Assembly: GCF_000510725.1 (NCBI RefSeq)
Contig: NZ_AZNZ01000001.1
Span: forward strand, 124,001 to 188,000
Direction: 5' to 3'
Length of the DNA: 64,000 nt
DNA from: Pseudoxanthomonas sp. J31
GTDB lineage: Bacteria; Pseudomonadota; Gammaproteobacteria; Xanthomonadales; Xanthomonadaceae
In this document: one piece after another, positions 17,059 to 25,662 of the stretch
Position numbering within the stretch: the stretch's first letter is position 1
How the letters are laid out: each line of letters starts with the position of its first letter
The notes under the pieces: generated by a model
What the model was told of the DNA's origin: nothing
The model's database searches: none
The model's input: the letters and a program-made list of their open reading frames with translations, nothing else
Made by a program: the position numbers and the translations under genes

Positions 17059-17976
17059 ATGGCATTGGACGCATTCGCACTGATCCTGGCCATGCTCGCC
17101 CTCGGCATGGCCATGGGCCGCACCACCCTGCTGCCGGACAATGCGTCCGAGGTGCTCAACCTGGTGGTGCTCTACGTCTGCCTGCCCGCCGCGGTGCTGC
17201 TGTACGTGCCGCGCCTGCACCTGCAATGGTCGCTGCTGGGCATGGCGCTCACGCCCTGGCTGCTGATGGGCGCGACCTGGCTGCTGGTGGGCCTGGCCGC
17301 GCGCCTGTGGAAGTTCGGCCGCGAGCAGTACGCGGTGCTGCTGCTGTGCGTGGGCCTGGGCAACACCAGCTTCCTCGGCTATCCGATGGTGCGCGCGCTG
17401 CTGGGCGAGAGCGCGGTGCAGTACGCGGTGGTGTACGACCAGTTCGGCACCTTCGTGATGCTGTCCACCCTGGGCCTGTACGTGTGCGCGCGCTACAGCG
17501 GCGACGCGCCGCCGGGCCCGCGCCAGGTGGCGCTGCGGATCGCGCGCTTCCCCCCGGCCTGGGCGCTGCTGCTGGGCCTGACCCTGATGCCGGCCGAGCC
17601 GCCGCACTGGATCGGCGCCGGGCTCCAGCGGCTGGCCGACGCCATGCTGCCGCTGGTGATGCTGGCGGTGGGCCTGTCGATCCGCCTGCGCCTGCCGCGC
17701 GAGGAACTGGGCCCGCTGCTTGCGGGGCTGTCACTGAAGCTGCTGGTGATGCCGGCCATCGCCCTGCCGCTGTCGCTGCTGTTCGGCATGCCGCCGCTGA
17801 TGCTGCGTGCCAACGTGCTCGAATCGGCGATGCCGACCATGGTCTCGGCCGCGGCGCTGGCCATGGCCCATGGCCTGGCACCGCGGCTGTGCGCGGCCCT
17901 GGTCGGCTACGGCATCGTCGTGTGCCTGGCCACGTTGCCGGCCTGGGTCTGGCTGCTGGGCCGGTTCCACGGCTGA
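17059..17976 (+). CDS. AEC (auxin efflux carrier) family transporter
   Basis: A 305-residue inner-membrane protein with about ten hydrophobic segments in two similar halves, the usual bacterial AEC size. The conserved first-half stretch VVLYVCLPAAVLLYV has a proline-broken helix, and LGNTSFLGYPMV follows in the middle. The second half has LPLVMLAVGLSIRL and ESAMPTMVSAAALA, with its own proline crossover. AEC proteins carry organic acids such as malate or, in plants, auxin; this substrate is unknown. ATG 17059 follows GAGG by 6 bases. The gene is divergent from the indolepyruvate oxidoreductase, so export or import of an aromatic acid is possible but unproven. Confidence 0.87.
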   Translation: MALDAFALILAMLALGMAMGRTTLLPDNASEVLNLVVLYVCLPAAVLLYVPRLHLQWSLLGMALTPWLLMGATWLLVGLAARLWKFGREQYAVLLLCVGLGNTSFLGYPMVRALLGESAVQYAVVYDQFGTFVMLSTLGLYVCARYSGDAPPGPRQVALRIARFPPAWALLLGLTLMPAEPPHWIGAGLQRLADAMLPLVMLAVGLSIRLRLPREELGPLLAGLSLKLLVMPAIALPLSLLFGMPPLMLRANVLESAMPTMVSAAALAMAHGLAPRLCAALVGYGIVVCLATLPAWVWLLGRFHG

Positions 17977-17977
17977 G

Positions 17978-18008
17978 GCGGCGCGGCGGGGCATCGCCGC
18001 CGCGCCGC
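17978..18008. terminator. Bidirectional stem-loop between convergent genes
   Basis: GCGGCGCGGCGG (17978-17989) pairs perfectly with CCGCCGCGCCGC (17997-18008) around a 7-base loop, between the AEC gene and the convergent M48 gene. It probably ends or stabilises both transcripts. No T-run is present. Confidence 0.55.
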
Positions 18009-18019
18009 GCGCGCCGGGC

Positions 18020-20155
18020 TCAGGCTTCGACCGCCGCCGGCGCCGCGAACAGCCGGATCGGGTGGATGCCGTGGGTGCGTTCGGCCAAATCGGCGGTTTC
18101 CACCAGCGCCGCCAGCTGCTGCCGGTACAGGTCCAGGAACGCGTCCTCCAGTGGCAGCACGGCGCGCGCAAACGCGAACGGGTCGGCGCCGGCGCTGGAG
18201 TAGTGGCCGCAGCGCTTGAGCAGCAGCTGGCCCAGCGGCTGCCCGCTGCCGGGGACGGCGTCGTCGAGCCTGCCGAGCAGGGCGCCCACCTGCTCGCGGC
18301 AGCGCTCGGTGCGCGCATGCACGCGCGGCCGCAGCACTTCGTCGCCGCTGCCCATGCCGGCGTGCATGCGCATGCACACCCGCGCCTCCTGCAGGGTGCG
18401 CGCCAGCTCCGGCCAGTGCGCGTGCATCCTGGCCAGCAGCGCCAGGCGCGCCTCGGCCTCGTCGCGGGCCGCGCCTTCCAGGGTGTCCACCGCGTGCCGC
18501 AGGCGCCGCGCGAACACCGCCAGGATGCGCCGGGCCAGGCGCAGGTCCGGGGTATCCGCGGCCACGCAGGCGCCGTATTCGGCGCGCAGCGCGCCGGGGT
18601 CGGGCGGGCTGCCGTCGGGCATCACGAAGTCTTCTTCCTGGTCGAGCAGGGCGATCCACAGCGCCAGGGCGTCGGCGCGCTCGCGCAGGCGGTCCAGGCG
18701 CTGCCACAGGCCGGTCGCTTCCGGGCCGAGGCGGCGCAGTTCGTCCACGCTGCCCTGCCAGTCGAAGGCCGCCGCCGGCAGCAGGCCGGCTTCGGCCGGG
18801 TCCAGCAGCGGCACGCTGCCGAGCATGCCGTTGGTGTAGCGCTGCCAGGCCGCGGCGGTGGCGTCGGCCAGGCGGCCGCGGCCGAGCAGCTCGGCCGCGC
18901 CGATCAGCTGGCGCGGGCCGTAGTCCAGCTCCATGCCGGCGTAGTAGTGGGCGGTGACCTGGCGGCACAGCGCGGGGAAGTCGGCGAACAGCGCGGCGGC
19001 GGGACGGTCGTCGCGGAAGATGCCCGGCGCCTGCAGCGCCTGCGCGTTCGCGATCCGGGCCTGGTCGGCCGGATGCGAATCCCAGTAGCGCGTGGTGTCG
19101 TCGGACTGCAACTGGGCCTCGACCGATTCCCAGTCCTGCCTGCCCCACTGCTGCAGGCGCTGGGCGGTGGCGCCGGGCAGGTCGTCGACCAGGCGGCCTT
19201 CGCCCCAGGCCTTGCGGTTGAGCCGGTCGACCTCGTGCCAGGCATGTTCCAGCGCGCGCATGCGCAGCGCGGTCGCGGCGAAGGCCTCGCTGCCGGCGAC
19301 CGTGGCCTCGTAGCGGTCGGCATCGAACTCCATTTCCTGGGACAGCCGCCGGCTCATGCGGAAGCTGAGCTGGAACATCCCGCGCAGCAGCAGGCGCGTG
19401 GCCCACAGGCAGGCCAGGGTCGCCAGGCAGGTGAGGTGGACGATGCCGCCCATTTCCTCGTCCTCCAGCCAGCGCCGCAGGCGCCCATCCCAGGCATCGT
19501 CCTGGTAGGCGCGCGACTCCAGCCAGTAGTTCACCCGGTTGATCAGGTGCGCCGCGCGCATGCCGCCGCGCTGGGCGAAGTGGCCGAACTCGTGGGCCAG
19601 CACCCCGACCAGCTCGCGCGCGCTCATGCCCGCCACCAGCGGCAGGCCGATGGTGAGGGTGCGCGCGCCGCCGAGCAGGCCGGCCGGGCCGGGCACGAAC
19701 TGCACCCAGGCGTTGACCTGGTGGGTGAGGTGGATCGCGCGCGGCGGACGGATGCCGATGGCCGCGCACAGCGCGTGCACCGCGGCGGTGAAGCCGGGGT
19801 CCTGTTCCGGTTCCAGGCGTACCGGTTCCGGGGCGCGGGTGCGCGGGGCGAAGAACGGCTTGAGCAGGAACACCACCAGCACGCCGATGATGAAGCCCGG
19901 CGCGGTCCAGCCGACCAGGCGCAGCATGCCGTGGCCGCTGCGCGGGGCCCACTCCAGGTAGTAGTGCACGCCCAGCCAGGCCAGCCCGGCGACCAGGCCC
20001 AGGTAGGCCAGGGGTATCAGGCAGGACAGCACCGCCACCAGCCACAGCAGCAGGTCGTACAGCGGCTTGCGCGGCGGGCGCGGGATCGAACCGGGACGCA
20101 GCTGGCGCAGCTGCGTGGTGGGCGCTACGGCGTTGCCGGCGGGAATCGAGGACAT
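18020..20155 (-). CDS. Large M48-family membrane metallopeptidase
   Basis: A 711-residue protein, more than twice the length of HtpX. Two strongly hydrophobic segments near residues 30-60 and 80-105 anchor it to the inner membrane. The zinc motif HEFGH (in AHEFGHFAQR) lies near residue 198, and a glutamate in the later EMEFDADRYEA segment suits the third zinc ligand, as in M48 enzymes. The remaining 400 or so residues are helical and carry no domain I recognise. ATG 20155 has AAGGAGG upstream. A Ycf46-like AAA ATPase gene lies upstream on the same strand. An unfoldase-assisted membrane-protein quality-control role is possible by analogy with HtpX and FtsH, but that is inference. Confidence 0.85.
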   Translation of the reverse strand: MSSIPAGNAVAPTTQLRQLRPGSIPRPPRKPLYDLLLWLVAVLSCLIPLAYLGLVAGLAWLGVHYYLEWAPRSGHGMLRLVGWTAPGFIIGVLVVFLLKPFFAPRTRAPEPVRLEPEQDPGFTAAVHALCAAIGIRPPRAIHLTHQVNAWVQFVPGPAGLLGGARTLTIGLPLVAGMSARELVGVLAHEFGHFAQRGGMRAAHLINRVNYWLESRAYQDDAWDGRLRRWLEDEEMGGIVHLTCLATLACLWATRLLLRGMFQLSFRMSRRLSQEMEFDADRYEATVAGSEAFAATALRMRALEHAWHEVDRLNRKAWGEGRLVDDLPGATAQRLQQWGRQDWESVEAQLQSDDTTRYWDSHPADQARIANAQALQAPGIFRDDRPAAALFADFPALCRQVTAHYYAGMELDYGPRQLIGAAELLGRGRLADATAAAWQRYTNGMLGSVPLLDPAEAGLLPAAAFDWQGSVDELRRLGPEATGLWQRLDRLRERADALALWIALLDQEEDFVMPDGSPPDPGALRAEYGACVAADTPDLRLARRILAVFARRLRHAVDTLEGAARDEAEARLALLARMHAHWPELARTLQEARVCMRMHAGMGSGDEVLRPRVHARTERCREQVGALLGRLDDAVPGSGQPLGQLLLKRCGHYSSAGADPFAFARAVLPLEDAFLDLYRQQLAALVETADLAERTHGIHPIRLFAAPAAVEA

Positions 20156-20326
20156 CGTGCCAGGCCTCCTTGCGATGGCAGGGCGCATGCATGCCAGCCG
20201 CGCCGCCACGGGCGTCTTCCCTTGCCCGCGGACCTGTTCCATGGTTCGGCTGCGGCGGCCTGGCCCCCTGGCCGCCGCGCCCGAGCATAGCCAAGCGCGC
20301 GGCGCGGCGCGAACCGGCGGCGCGGC

Positions 20327-21811
20327 TCAGTCCGCCGGCACGGTGCGCGGGAGGGCCCATTCGCGCAGCGCGCGGACCTGCTCGGCCATCAGCACCGACA
20401 GCGGGCGGGTGGCGCGGATCTCGTCCATCAGCAGGGTGGTGTCCAGCGGACGCTGCTCGGCGTGAGCGGCATACAGGCCGGAGACGATGGCCTGCTCGAG
20501 CTCTGCGCCGGAGAAGCCCTCGGCCGCGGCCGCCAGCGCCGACAGGTTGAAGCCCTGCGGCTGCAGCCCGCGCGCGGCCAGGTGGATGCGCAGCAGTTCC
20601 ACCCGGGTGGAGGGGTCGGGCAGGTCGACGAAGAAGATCTCGTCGAAGCGGCCCTTGCGCAGCAGCTCGGCCGGCAGGTGCTGGACCTGGTTGGCGGTGG
20701 CCACCAGGAACACCGGCGCCTTGCGCTCGGCCATCCAGGTCAGCAGGTAGCCCAGTACCCGGCGCGAGACGCCGCCGTCGCCATCGCCGGAGTCGGCGGC
20801 CACGCCCTTCTCGATCTCGTCGATCCATAGCACGCACGGCGCCAGCTGGTCGGCCGAGGCCAGCGCCGTGCGCAGGTTCTGTTCGGTCTCGCCGTGGTAC
20901 TTGGCGTACAGGGTGCCGAAGTCCAGGCGCAGCAGCGGCACCCCGAAGCCGCCGGCGATGGCCTTGGCCAGCAGCGACTTGCCGCAGCCCTGCACGCCCA
21001 GCAACAGGATCCCGCGCGGCGGCTCCAGCCCCGGCGGCGGGCTGCCGGCGAACGCGGCCTGGCGCAGCTGCACCCAGCGCTTGAGCCGGCGCGCGCCGGC
21101 GACTTCGTCCATGGCCGCCGCGTCGTATTCGTAGTGCAGGTGGCCGCTGCGGTTGAGCAGTTCGAACTTCAGCCTGGCCAGCTGCGGCAGGTCCGAGGCG
21201 GTGAGCGCACCGTCGGCGTGGATCAGCTGGCGGGCGATGCGGCGGGCGTCGTGCAGGTCCAGCCCCTGCAGGTGGCGCACGATCTGCTGCACCGCCTCGG
21301 CCTCGACCTCCACCCGGCGCCCGCCGTTCTCGCGGGCGTAGGCCTCCGCCTCCTCGCGCACCAGCTTCAGCAGCGCCGCCGCGTCCGGCAGGCGCGGGGT
21401 GAAGCGCACCGCCATGGCTTCCAGCTCCGGCGGCAGTTCCACCTTCGCCCCGACCAGCACGATCACGTGCGGCTGGCAGTGGCGGCGCTGGAGGATGTCG
21501 CGCAGCAGGCGCTGGTGGCTGGCGTAGCCCAGGTAGGGGTGGAAGTCGAGCAGCAGGTAGATGCCGCGCTGGTCGGCCCCCTGGATCGCGCGCAGCACCG
21601 AGGAGGCGTCCGGCGGGCCCTGCGGCGGATCCTCGCGGTCCAGGTCCAGGCGGCGCAGGCCCTCGGTGATGGTCCAGCGGTGCAGGGCCCGCCACACGTG
21701 CAGCAGCGACTGCCGGAACAGCTCCACCACCCGGTCCTCGTCGCGGGTCTCGACCACCACCAGCGGCGTGTTGGCGCGGATCAGGGCGGTCAGGTCCTGC
21801 AGCTGGCTCAT
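20327..21811 (-). CDS. AAA family ATPase (Ycf46-like)
   Basis: A 494-residue AAA ATPase. The N-terminal half (about residues 1-230) resembles the degenerate AAA-like region of Ycf46 proteins, starting with LTALIRANTPLVVVETRDED. The second half is a complete AAA module with Walker A GVQGCGKS (about 268), Walker B VLWIDEIEKG (about 325), sensor-1 VATANQ, an arginine-finger-like RKGRFDE and the small helical lid. It should be a cytoplasmic ATP-driven remodelling or unfolding protein. The M48 peptidase gene follows on the same strand after 171 bases. The start at 21811 is set by the conserved N-terminus; the upstream ribosome site is weak. The substrate is unknown. Confidence 0.87.
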   Translation of the reverse strand: MSQLQDLTALIRANTPLVVVETRDEDRVVELFRQSLLHVWRALHRWTITEGLRRLDLDREDPPQGPPDASSVLRAIQGADQRGIYLLLDFHPYLGYASHQRLLRDILQRRHCQPHVIVLVGAKVELPPELEAMAVRFTPRLPDAAALLKLVREEAEAYARENGGRRVEVEAEAVQQIVRHLQGLDLHDARRIARQLIHADGALTASDLPQLARLKFELLNRSGHLHYEYDAAAMDEVAGARRLKRWVQLRQAAFAGSPPPGLEPPRGILLLGVQGCGKSLLAKAIAGGFGVPLLRLDFGTLYAKYHGETEQNLRTALASADQLAPCVLWIDEIEKGVAADSGDGDGGVSRRVLGYLLTWMAERKAPVFLVATANQVQHLPAELLRKGRFDEIFFVDLPDPSTRVELLRIHLAARGLQPQGFNLSALAAAAEGFSGAELEQAIVSGLYAAHAEQRPLDTTLLMDEIRATRPLSVLMAEQVRALREWALPRTVPAD

Positions 21812-21920
21812 GGCACGTCCGTGTCGGGGAGGCGGGGAAAGATAGCAACCCGCCGGGCTTCCTACCGCCTCCACCGGGGGCGGTGTAACCTGCGGCCAGC
21901 CCAATGGGAGCAAGCGGCGG

Positions 21921-22550
21921 ATGAAGACGATCCTGGTGGCCGGGTCCAAGGGCGGCGTGGGCAAGACCACGATCGCCACCCATCTGGCGGCGCACGCGGC
22001 ACTGCAGGGCCGGCGGACGGTCCTGGCCGACGCCGACCCGCAGGGATCGGCCACCCGCTGGGCGCAGCGCCGCGCCGCCCTGGACAGCGCCGTGCTGCCG
22101 GTGGACGCCAGCACCCGCCGCGGCTGGGAGCGGCTGCCGGCCGACGCCGACCTGGTGGTGGTCGACGCCGCCGCCGGCGCCCTGGCCGCCGACCTGGAGC
22201 GCTTCCTGGAACGCGCCGACGCGGTGGTGGTGCCGCTGCAGCCCTCGGCGCTGGACATCGAGGCCACCGTGGCCTTCCTCAACACCCTGGCCAAGGTGCC
22301 GCGGGTCCACGCCCGGCGCCTTCCGGTGGGGCTGGTGCTCAACCGCAGCAAGCCGTGGACCAACACCAGCCAGCAGGCGGTGCAGATGCTGTCCGATTGG
22401 CCCTATCCGCTGGTGGCGCAGCTGCGCGACACCCAGGCCTACACCGTGCTGGTGGGCCTGGGCCGCAGCCTGTTCGACTACCACTCCGCGCAGGTGCGCG
22501 ACCACCAGGGCGACTGGGAGCCACTGCTGCAGTGGCTGGACCAGGCCTGA
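21921..22550 (+). CDS. ParA/MinD-like ATPase
   Basis: A 209-residue deviant-Walker ATPase. The motif [17 protein letters not shown] (about residues 8-24) includes the signature lysine. DADPQGSAT follows, then the Walker B-like [11 protein letters not shown]. It lacks a helix-turn-helix domain and no parB neighbour is present, so it is not a standard chromosome or plasmid partition protein. It more resembles small orphan ParA proteins that position other cell components. It is divergent from the AAA gene, and sixA starts 26 bases after its stop. The partner cannot be named from this sequence. Confidence 0.87.
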   Translation: MKTILVAGSKGGVGKTTIATHLAAHAALQGRRTVLADADPQGSATRWAQRRAALDSAVLPVDASTRRGWERLPADADLVVVDAAAGALAADLERFLERADAVVVPLQPSALDIEATVAFLNTLAKVPRVHARRLPVGLVLNRSKPWTNTSQQAVQMLSDWPYPLVAQLRDTQAYTVLVGLGRSLFDYHSAQVRDHQGDWEPLLQWLDQA

Positions 22551-22575
22551 CCTCCCGCCTCTGCGAGGACATCCC

Positions 22576-23052
22576 GTGCGTGAACTGATCCTGCTGCGCC
22601 ATGCCCATGCCGAACCCGGGGCCCCCGGCCAGGCCGACATCGACCGCCCGCTGTCGGCCCACGGCCTGGCCGAGGCCGAGGCCGCCGGGCGCTGGCTGCT
22701 GGCGCACGGCCTGCTGCCGGACCGCGTGCTGTGCTCGCCGGCGCGGCGCGCGCGCGAAACCCTGGAAGCGGTGCTGGCGGTCACCGGCTACGCCGAGCAG
22801 CGCCTGGAAGGATCGATCTACGAGGCCACCCCCGGCACCCTGATCGGCCTGCTGGACGAGCAGCAGGAGGTGGAGCGGCTGATGCTGGTCGGCCACAACC
22901 CGGGCCTGGAGCGGCTGGTGGCCCTGCTCGACAGCGGCCGTTCGGACGAATACCGCGGCATGCCCCCGGCCGGGCTGGCGGTGCTGTCGCTGCCGACCGC
23001 GCAGCCAGTGGAACCGGGCGTGGGCCGCCTGACCGCATTCTGGTGGCCTTGA
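22576..23052 (+). CDS. sixA: SixA-type phosphohistidine phosphatase
   Basis: A 158-residue histidine-phosphatase-superfamily protein of the short SixA class. The catalytic RHG-like motif is LILLRHAHAEP (His near residue 9). The ALAVTGYAE and LMLVGHNPGLE segments supply the second conserved His. SixA removes phosphate from phosphohistidine, for example on HPt domains of phosphorelays or the PTS-Ntr system, in the cytoplasm. GTG 22576 has GAGGA 6 bases upstream. The YceI gene begins 4 bases after its stop, so the genes form one unit. The target is not shown here. Confidence 0.87.
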   Translation: MRELILLRHAHAEPGAPGQADIDRPLSAHGLAEAEAAGRWLLAHGLLPDRVLCSPARRARETLEAVLAVTGYAEQRLEGSIYEATPGTLIGLLDEQQEVERLMLVGHNPGLERLVALLDSGRSDEYRGMPPAGLAVLSLPTAQPVEPGVGRLTAFWWP

Positions 23053-23056
23053 GCGG

Positions 23057-23656
23057 ATGCGGTACCCGCGCTGGTTGCTGGCCCTGGCGTTGTGGCCCGC
23101 GCTCGCCGCGGCGGCGGTGCAGGAGCCGGCCGCCGTCGCCGCGCCGGCGGTGACGCTGTACGAGCTGGATACCGTCCACAGCCGGCTGGAATTCGAGGTG
23201 CGCACCCGCGTCGGCCAGCGCCTGCGCGGCCAGTTCCCGCGCTACGAGGGCCTGGTCGACCTCTTGCCCGACGGCCGCCACCGGGTACGCTTGCGGATTT
23301 CCACCGCCTCCGCCGAGATCCCGGGCAAGCCGCGCTACACCGGCTGGATGCGCGGCGAGGCCTTCTTCGACACCCTGCGGTACCCTTGGATGGAATTCGT
23401 CTCCGACCCCTTCCCGCCGGACGCGCTGGCCCGCGGCGGCCGCCTGCACGGGCGCCTGACCCTGCGCGGCGCGACCCGCGGCGAGGTGCTGGAGGTGCAG
23501 CCGGCGCCCTGCGCCCGTCCCGGCCTGGACTGCGCGGTGCAGGTGGAGGGCGACATCGTGCGCAGCGACTACGGCATGGGCGACTGGCAGCTGGTGCTGT
23601 CCGAGCGGGTGCGCTTCACCATGCAGGTGCGCCTGCGCGAGGCGGGGCCGCGGTGA
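23057..23656 (+). CDS. YceI family periplasmic protein (first copy)
   Basis: A 199-residue exported protein with a clear signal peptide (RWLLALALWPALAAAA). The YceI lipocalin-like barrel follows: YELDTVHSRLEFEV at its start and GRLTLRGATRGEVLEV in the second half. YceI proteins bind isoprenoid-type lipids such as polyisoprenoids in a hydrophobic pocket. This copy has a longer first half and two extra cysteines (near residues 152 and 158) compared with the second YceI at 52.5 kb. Its stop overlaps the GTG of the phospholipase-D-like gene (GTGA), so these two are translated together. The ligand and role are unknown. Confidence 0.82.
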   Translation: MRYPRWLLALALWPALAAAAVQEPAAVAAPAVTLYELDTVHSRLEFEVRTRVGQRLRGQFPRYEGLVDLLPDGRHRVRLRISTASAEIPGKPRYTGWMRGEAFFDTLRYPWMEFVSDPFPPDALARGGRLHGRLTLRGATRGEVLEVQPAPCARPGLDCAVQVEGDIVRSDYGMGDWQLVLSERVRFTMQVRLREAGPR

Positions 23657-25617
23657 GGGCCTGGACCCGGCCACTGCTGGCCGCGTTGCTGGCGCTGGCG
23701 GCCAGCGCCTGCAGCACCCTGAGCCCGCAGCTGCGCGAGCAGGCCGCGGCGGTGGCGGTGGCCGGGCGCGACGCGCAGCTGGACTGCGAGCGCGCCGACC
23801 GCTGCGCCGCCCCCTCGCCGCTGCGCGAACTGGCCGGCGAGGCCTTCGCCGAGACCGCCAGCGCGCCCGACGGCCGCACCCGGCACCGCGCGCTGATCCT
23901 GGACGAGGGCGGCGAGGCGCTGCTGGCGCGGATCAACCTGATGCGCAGCGCCACCCGCCGCATCGACCTGCAGACCTACATCTTCGACAAGGACGACAGC
24001 GCGCGCCTGGTGCTGGACGAACTGCTGGCCGCGGCCCGCCGCGGGGTCAAGGTGCGGGTGCTGATCGACCAGCTCTCGGCGATCGCCGACCTCCGCATCC
24101 TGGCCGCCCTGGCCGGCGCCCACCAGAACCTGGAGCTGCGCATCTACAACCCGACCTTCGGCCGCGCCAAGCCCAACTACCTGCACTACGCGGCCAGCGT
24201 GATCTGCTGCTTCCGCCGCTTCAACCAGCGCATGCACAACAAGCTGCTGGTGATCGACGACGCGGTCGGCATCTCCGGCGGGCGCAACTACCAGGACGAC
24301 TACTACGACTGGGACAGCCAGTACAACTTCCGCGACCGCGACGTGCTGGTGGCCGGGCCGGTGGTGCGCGAGATGCAGCGCAACTTCGCCGCCTACTGGA
24401 ACGACCGCCGCAGCGTGCCGGTGGAGCGGCTGGACGACGTGGCCCGGCTGCTGCTGTCCTCCGGCGTGCCGGAGATGCCGCCGGCCACGCCGGCGCGCCC
24501 GGAACGGGTGGAGCGGATGCGCCAGGCGGCGGCCGACGCCGGGCTGGTGGAGGAGCGCCTGGCCCGGCGCGCGATGGCGGTGGGCCCGGTGGAGTACCTG
24601 GCCGACGTGCCGAAGAAGCACCGCGAGGGCGAGAGCCGGGTCAGCGGCGCCTCCGGGCTGGCCGGGCTGCTGGCGCAGGCACGCGAGGAAGTGCTGCTGC
24701 AGACCCCGTACCTGGTGCTGTCCGACAGCGCGGTGGAGATCTTCCGCCAGCTGCGCCAGCGCGAGCGGCCACCGCGGGTGGTGGCCTCGACCAACAGCCT
24801 GGCGGCCACCGACAACGCGATCGTCTACGCGCTCAGCTACAAGTACAAGCGCCGCAACGTGCGCGAGCTGGGCTTCGACATCTACGAGTACCGGCCGTTC
24901 CCCGAGGACCCGCCGGTGGACCCGGCGCTGGGCGCCTGGCAGCCGGGCGACGCCGAGACGCAGGATCCTTCGGTGCCGCGCAGCGAACTGCCCGGCGCGG
25001 TCTCCGGCTCCGGCGGCGGGCGCGGCCGCGCCGACGACGACCGCCGGCAGGTGCGCGACAAGCTGCGCACCGAGAGCCGGCCCTCGCTGCTGAGCACCAG
25101 CCACCCGGCCAACCGCCCGGTGCCGGTGCGCGCCCAGGGCAAGCGCCCGCGCATGGGCCTGCACGCCAAGTCGATGGTGATCGACCGCCGCATCGCGGTG
25201 ATCGGCACCCACAACTTCGACCCGCGCAGCGAGACCTACAACACCGAGGGCGTGGTGGTGATCGAGGACCCGGCCTTCGCCGGCGCCCTGGCCGCCAGCA
25301 TCGAGCGCGACATCGCCCCCGGGAACTCCTGGACCGTGGCCCCGCGCGCGCGGCCGCCGGTGCTGTCCGGGCTCAACTACAGCATGAACAAGGTGCTGGA
25401 GAAGTCGCCGGTACTGGACCTGTGGCCGTGGCGCTACGCCACCAACTACGTGTTCCAGCCCGGCCCGGAGTGCCCGCGGCCGCTGCCGCGGCGCGACCCG
25501 CGCTTCCACCAGTGCTACGTGGCGGTCGGCGACTTCCCCGAGGTCAGCCTCGGCCCGCGCTCGATCCTGACCCGCATGCTGACCGCCTTCGGTGCCGGCC
25601 TGGTGCCGATCCTCTGA
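23653..25617 (+). CDS. Phospholipase D/cardiolipin synthase-like lipoprotein
   Basis: A 654-residue protein with two HKD motifs: HNKLLVIDD with His195 and HAKSMVIDR with His504. This pair defines the phospholipase D superfamily, which forms or breaks phosphodiester bonds, for example in cardiolipin synthesis by ClsC-like enzymes. The N-terminus has a lipobox (LAASAC), suggesting a lipid anchor. The gap between the two motifs is about 309 residues and contains a charged, Gly-rich insertion (about residues 445-490) not expected in standard ClsC. The C-terminal LDLWPWRYATNYVFQP region is conserved in the family. GTG 23653 overlaps the YceI stop. It probably acts on envelope phospholipid. Confidence 0.87.
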   Translation: MRAWTRPLLAALLALAASACSTLSPQLREQAAAVAVAGRDAQLDCERADRCAAPSPLRELAGEAFAETASAPDGRTRHRALILDEGGEALLARINLMRSATRRIDLQTYIFDKDDSARLVLDELLAAARRGVKVRVLIDQLSAIADLRILAALAGAHQNLELRIYNPTFGRAKPNYLHYAASVICCFRRFNQRMHNKLLVIDDAVGISGGRNYQDDYYDWDSQYNFRDRDVLVAGPVVREMQRNFAAYWNDRRSVPVERLDDVARLLLSSGVPEMPPATPARPERVERMRQAAADAGLVEERLARRAMAVGPVEYLADVPKKHREGESRVSGASGLAGLLAQAREEVLLQTPYLVLSDSAVEIFRQLRQRERPPRVVASTNSLAATDNAIVYALSYKYKRRNVRELGFDIYEYRPFPEDPPVDPALGAWQPGDAETQDPSVPRSELPGAVSGSGGGRGRADDDRRQVRDKLRTESRPSLLSTSHPANRPVPVRAQGKRPRMGLHAKSMVIDRRIAVIGTHNFDPRSETYNTEGVVVIEDPAFAGALAASIERDIAPGNSWTVAPRARPPVLSGLNYSMNKVLEKSPVLDLWPWRYATNYVFQPGPECPRPLPRRDPRFHQCYVAVGDFPEVSLGPRSILTRMLTAFGAGLVPIL

Positions 25618-25620
25618 GCC

Positions 25621-25639
25621 GGCGGCGATAATCGCCGCC
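25621..25639 (+). promoter_or_regulatory. Palindrome covering a -10-like GATAAT
   Basis: GGCGGCGAT and ATCGCCGCC flank a single A, forming a 19-bp palindrome. GATAAT inside it matches five of six -10 positions. It sits between the phospholipase-D-like stop and the thioesterase start (25663). It may be a promoter, a hairpin for the upstream gene, or both. Confidence 0.35.
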
Positions 25640-25662
25640 CCTTCCGCGCAGGAGCAGCACCG

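Noticed and set aside
17907-22784. A 1625-codon open frame on the minus strand spanning several genes
   Set aside because: It crosses the M48, AAA and ParA genes in a different frame and has low-complexity Arg/Ala/Pro composition. It is a GC-rich shadow.
18020-23052. A phage-defence island made of M48, AAA, ParA-like and SixA genes
   Set aside because: There is no nuclease, toxin, integrase or sudden change in base composition, and the genes belong to two divergent housekeeping-like groups. I keep only the M48-AAA pair as a finding.
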